Assembly (NCBI GenBank): GCA_016782825.1
Contig: JADHXT010000128.1
Coordinates: forward strand, 1-8,537
Origin: Candidatus Brocadiia bacterium
Lineage (GTDB): Bacteria; Planctomycetota; PUPC01; DSUN01
Reading direction: 5' to 3'
DNA: 8,537 nucleotides
Of this stretch, positions 6,648 through 8,537 are shown piece by piece. The notes under the pieces are model-generated. The model searched no databases, was not told the origin of the DNA, and saw only the letters and a list, made by a program, of their open reading frames with translations. The first letter of the stretch is position 1; the number at the start of each line of letters is the position of its first letter. Both the position numbers and the translations under genes were made by a program.

Positions 6648-8373
6648 GGGGCTCTGCGTTGCTCTTCTCCCAGAGCCGTTGCTCGCACTGCGCGCGGATG
6701 CGTCTGGCGAGCTCGGTGTCCTTGGGTGAGGTGGCTTCGGCCGTCAGGCAGAGCTGCCTGACTCGGCGGACGATCATGCGAAAGCGGGCGAGCGCCGCAT
6801 CCTGGCTTCGTTCCATCGTGCGCAGCGTGGCGCCCAGCTCGCGGCACTGCGGCAGTGCATCGTCCCGTCCGATCAGCGCGGCCATGCGTGCCGCCGCGTC
6901 CTCGGCGGCCCGGAGTGGGGCGCGGTGCAGGGGAGGGTGGCGCGGCGAGCCGCTCATTGCCTCGAGGATGTCTCGCGCGAGGCCCACGCGCTTCGGGTCG
7001 TCCTCGAGGGCCTTGTCGCACTGTGAGCGCACCTTCACGGCAAACCCCACGTACTCAGCGATCCTCTTGTGGCTCTCTCGGAAGTGCGCCATCATCTGGC
7101 GGAGGCGTTCGCGAATCTGCTCTTCGTGGCGCCCTGCCCGCTTGTGCTGCAACAGGCCCTCGACCCACGCGGTCACTTGGGCGGGCGTTCGGCCACCGTC
7201 GGCCGCCAGCCCCTCGAGGTCGAGGAGGTACTGGCAGGGGCCGACGCCCAGGGTGTTGCGCATCACGTCGGTGGGACAGAAGACGCTCAGCGGCGTCTCT
7301 CGGCTGCGCTCGATGGGATAGACGACGAGAAACTTCTCCGGATGGATCGCGTCGGAGTTGCCGCGCGACAAGAGGCGCACGAACGCTCGCCCATTCTCGA
7401 GCCAACACCCCTCACTGCCCACAGTACCATTGGCCTGGAACGGATGCGAGCGACTCACGCCGCCTGCGTGCGCGAAGCTCATGCGCCACCTGGCAGGGTA
7501 ACCTGGCCGCCAGTCCAAAGCGATATCCCTACCCATCTCGACTTTCTTGACATCGCGCGCGTGCCAGATGCCAGGATGTTCCAGAACGGCGACCCAGGTG
7601 CTCTTGCCCTTCTGGCAGTCCATCTCGCAGGCCGCGCGCTGCTGGGGGCCGGGCAGGCGGACGACGCGCGCGTTCCGTCTCTTGGATTTCCACACGCACA
7701 TGACCAAGGCATCGCCGCCCTCGATGAGGCCCAGGAAGAAGTTCTCTGTCGGGAGGCCCACGACCGGCGCGGGGAGCGCGGCGGCGCGGTAGACCATGTC
7801 GTCGGCGAAATAGTCCGGCACCACGACGTAGCGAATGCGGCCCCCGACGCGCAGCGTGCGGACGCCTGGGCCGGGCCGCACGTCCAGGGCCATCTCACCC
7901 GTCGTGAGGCGATAGCGCGCGGAGAGCGGCGAACCCTTGTCGGTCTTGCAGGCCGCTTCGAGCATCACCGCGCCCGCACTATTCTCAAGGATCCGCACGG
8001 AGGCAGGGGCACTTGCGGGCCTCCCGCCCGCTGCAAGGGGCACGAGGAGGACCCGTTGCTTTGGGCCGGTGTCCGCCCAGGCGTAGACCGCGGCGACGGA
8101 GCCTCTCCTGCGCAAGACGACGGCAATGTGGTTGTTGAGGAACACGGCGTCGCCCAGGAACTTGTGGGTGGTATTGTCTTCAGGGATGCGCGTCCAGCCT
8201 GACCTGTTGGCCAGCGCTTCGGGTGCCAACGGACCGTCTGAGGGCGTGCGGGTGTCGAAGAGGAGGGTGAAGGGGACGGAAGGTCTCCCTGAGCCGCTCT
8301 CCGCGTGGTGCGAGGCGGCTGCAAGAGCAATCAGTGCGGCCAGGATGAGTGTGGGGGCGTGGCGGTGGCTCAC
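6628..8373 (-). CDS. Secreted protein A: conserved domain of unknown function with helical C-terminus, paralogue of protein B
   Basis: I do not recognise a named family. The 581-residue product has a signal peptide (about 1-24, core LILAALIALAAAS). It then goes into the same domain as protein B without the carbohydrate-binding-like module. Shared blocks are THKFLGDAVFLNN (69-81), AVVLRRR (84-90), VPDYFADDMV (185-194), GLPTEN (206-211), DALVMCVWKS (221-230), WVAVLEHPGIWHARDV (260-275), YPIERSRETPLSVF (352-365) and NTLGVGPCQYLLDLEG (373-388). The strand-rich pattern of this part suggests a beta-sandwich or similar fold. Residues 397-570 are charged and helical, with FRMIVRRVRQLC (531-542) matching B. 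Compared with B it lacks about 25 residues between WHARDV and YPI. Three cysteines (323, 380, 510) have counterparts in B (512, 566, 703). The GTG at 8373 is preceded by GAGAGG 6 bases upstream and lies 17 bases after the PD40 gene. Gene reality is firm; its function is unknown. Confidence 0.87.
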   Translation of the reverse strand: MSHRHAPTLILAALIALAAASHHAESGSGRPSVPFTLLFDTRTPSDGPLAPEALANRSGWTRIPEDNTTHKFLGDAVFLNNHIAVVLRRRGSVAAVYAWADTGPKQRVLLVPLAAGGRPASAPASVRILENSAGAVMLEAACKTDKGSPLSARYRLTTGEMALDVRPGPGVRTLRVGGRIRYVVVPDYFADDMVYRAAALPAPVVGLPTENFFLGLIEGGDALVMCVWKSKRRNARVVRLPGPQQRAACEMDCQKGKSTWVAVLEHPGIWHARDVKKVEMGRDIALDWRPGYPARWRMSFAHAGGVSRSHPFQANGTVGSEGCWLENGRAFVRLLSRGNSDAIHPEKFLVVYPIERSRETPLSVFCPTDVMRNTLGVGPCQYLLDLEGLAADGGRTPAQVTAWVEGLLQHKRAGRHEEQIRERLRQMMAHFRESHKRIAEYVGFAVKVRSQCDKALEDDPKRVGLARDILEAMSGSPRHPPLHRAPLRAAEDAAARMAALIGRDDALPQCRELGATLRTMERSQDAALARFRMIVRRVRQLCLTAEATSPKDTELARRIRAQCEQRLWEKSNAEPRKEPTP

Positions 8374-8379
8374 AGGGGG

Positions 8380-8385
8380 CCTCTC
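8380..8385 (-). promoter_or_regulatory. Ribosome binding site of protein A
   Basis: GAGAGG on the - strand lies 6 bases before the GTG at 8373, within the 17-base gap after the PD40 gene. It supports this GTG, which opens directly into the signal peptide. Confidence 0.6.
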
Positions 8386-8390
8386 GGTGG

Positions 8391-8537
8391 CTACTTCCAG
8401 TCGGGATGCATGTCGGAGCTGCCGCGGGTCAGTTGCGTGGGCGAGCCGCCGCGGGCGGGGACCACGTAGAGCTCCCAGGGGCCGCGCTCCGAGGCGCCTT
8501 GGCAGAAGACGACCTGCGTGCCGTCCGGGCTCCAGCG
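8391..8537 (-). CDS. C-terminal end of a TolB/PD40-type beta-propeller protein (partial)
   Basis: The last 48 codons and TAG stop of a gene entering from the right edge are visible on the - strand. The peptide begins RWSPDGTQVVF, the hallmark of a PD40 (WD40-like TolB) repeat. It continues through WELYVVPARGG and a QLTRGSSDMHPDW block, then ends in a lysine at the stop. This is the usual blade rhythm of TolB-like propellers: a SPDG strand, an LY.V strand and an LT....D..P.W strand. Such proteins are normally periplasmic or secreted and act in protein-protein contacts or as scaffolds; some are fused to other domains, which cannot be seen here. The stop is 17 bases before the GTG of protein A, which places this gene first among those visible in the cluster. 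Confidence 0.75.
   Translation of the reverse strand, partial: RWSPDGTQVVFCQGASERGPWELYVVPARGGSPTQLTRGSSDMHPDWK

Noticed and set aside
6632..7021. N-terminal extension of protein B by 130 residues
   Set aside because: It overlaps the conserved 3' part of protein A in another frame, is Arg/Pro-rich without structure, and would bury the signal peptide. The GTG at 6631 with the GTGA overlap is far better.
4319..7321. A 1000-codon open frame on the + strand opposite proteins B and A
   Set aside because: Over gene B it is in exact codon register with the sense gene. Sense codons there nearly all end in G or C, so antisense codons almost never begin with T and cannot be stops. The translation has no domain character, while the opposite strand has signal peptides, motifs and ribosome binding sites.
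7069..8202. A 377-codon + strand frame opposite protein A
   Set aside because: It is an antisense shadow of a well-supported gene, and its translation shows no recognisable domain.
1..8537. CRISPR arrays, tRNA or rRNA genes, insertion sequences, phage or defence genes
   Set aside because: No regularly spaced repeats, cloverleaf-like sequence, transposase or integrase motifs, or terminal inverted repeats were seen; coding regions fill almost the whole window.

Overview
The window is GC-rich and densely coding. It holds one gene on the + strand facing a tightly packed run of five genes on the - strand. No tRNA, rRNA, CRISPR array, insertion sequence or phage gene is visible. A secreted PD40-type propeller, a lipoprotein with a formylglycine-generating-enzyme (SUMF1) fold, a secreted NamZ/DUF1343 muramidase and large secreted proteins of no recognised family are typical of Planctomycetota or related PVC and candidate-phylum bacteria. 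That placement is an inference from gene style and composition, not proof.

Layout. Bases 2-1873 (+) encode a YibE/F-type integral membrane protein that carries C-terminal TPR repeats; its 5' end probably lies outside the window. It converges on the - strand cluster with 24 bases between stop codons. Read in the direction of transcription (from the right edge leftward), the - strand cluster is: the C-terminal end of a TolB/PD40 beta-propeller protein (8391-8537); secreted protein A (6628-8373); secreted protein B (4316-6631), a paralogue of A with an added N-terminal carbohydrate-binding-like module; a SUMF1-domain lipoprotein (3246-4292); and a secreted exo-N-acetylmuramidase-like protein (1898-3205). 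Junctions are +17, a 4-base GTGA overlap, +23 and +40 bases, and ribosome binding sites are visible before each internal start. This looks like one operon whose promoter is upstream of the window.

How the genes may work together. All five products of the cluster appear to be exported: three have signal peptides, one is a lipoprotein, and PD40 propellers are normally periplasmic. The only enzyme with a well-defined family activity is the NamZ-like muramidase, which in characterised members removes N-acetylmuramic acid from glycan ends. The reasonable inference is an envelope or glycan-handling locus, with A and B as uncharacterised partners. The A/B paralogue pair is the most novel content: long conserved blocks are shared between the two, but I do not recognise them as any named enzyme family.

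Other points of interest are the YibE/F-TPR fusion, the loss of both catalytic cysteines in the SUMF1-domain protein, and a tail of about 60 residues on that protein whose codon use looks non-coding.
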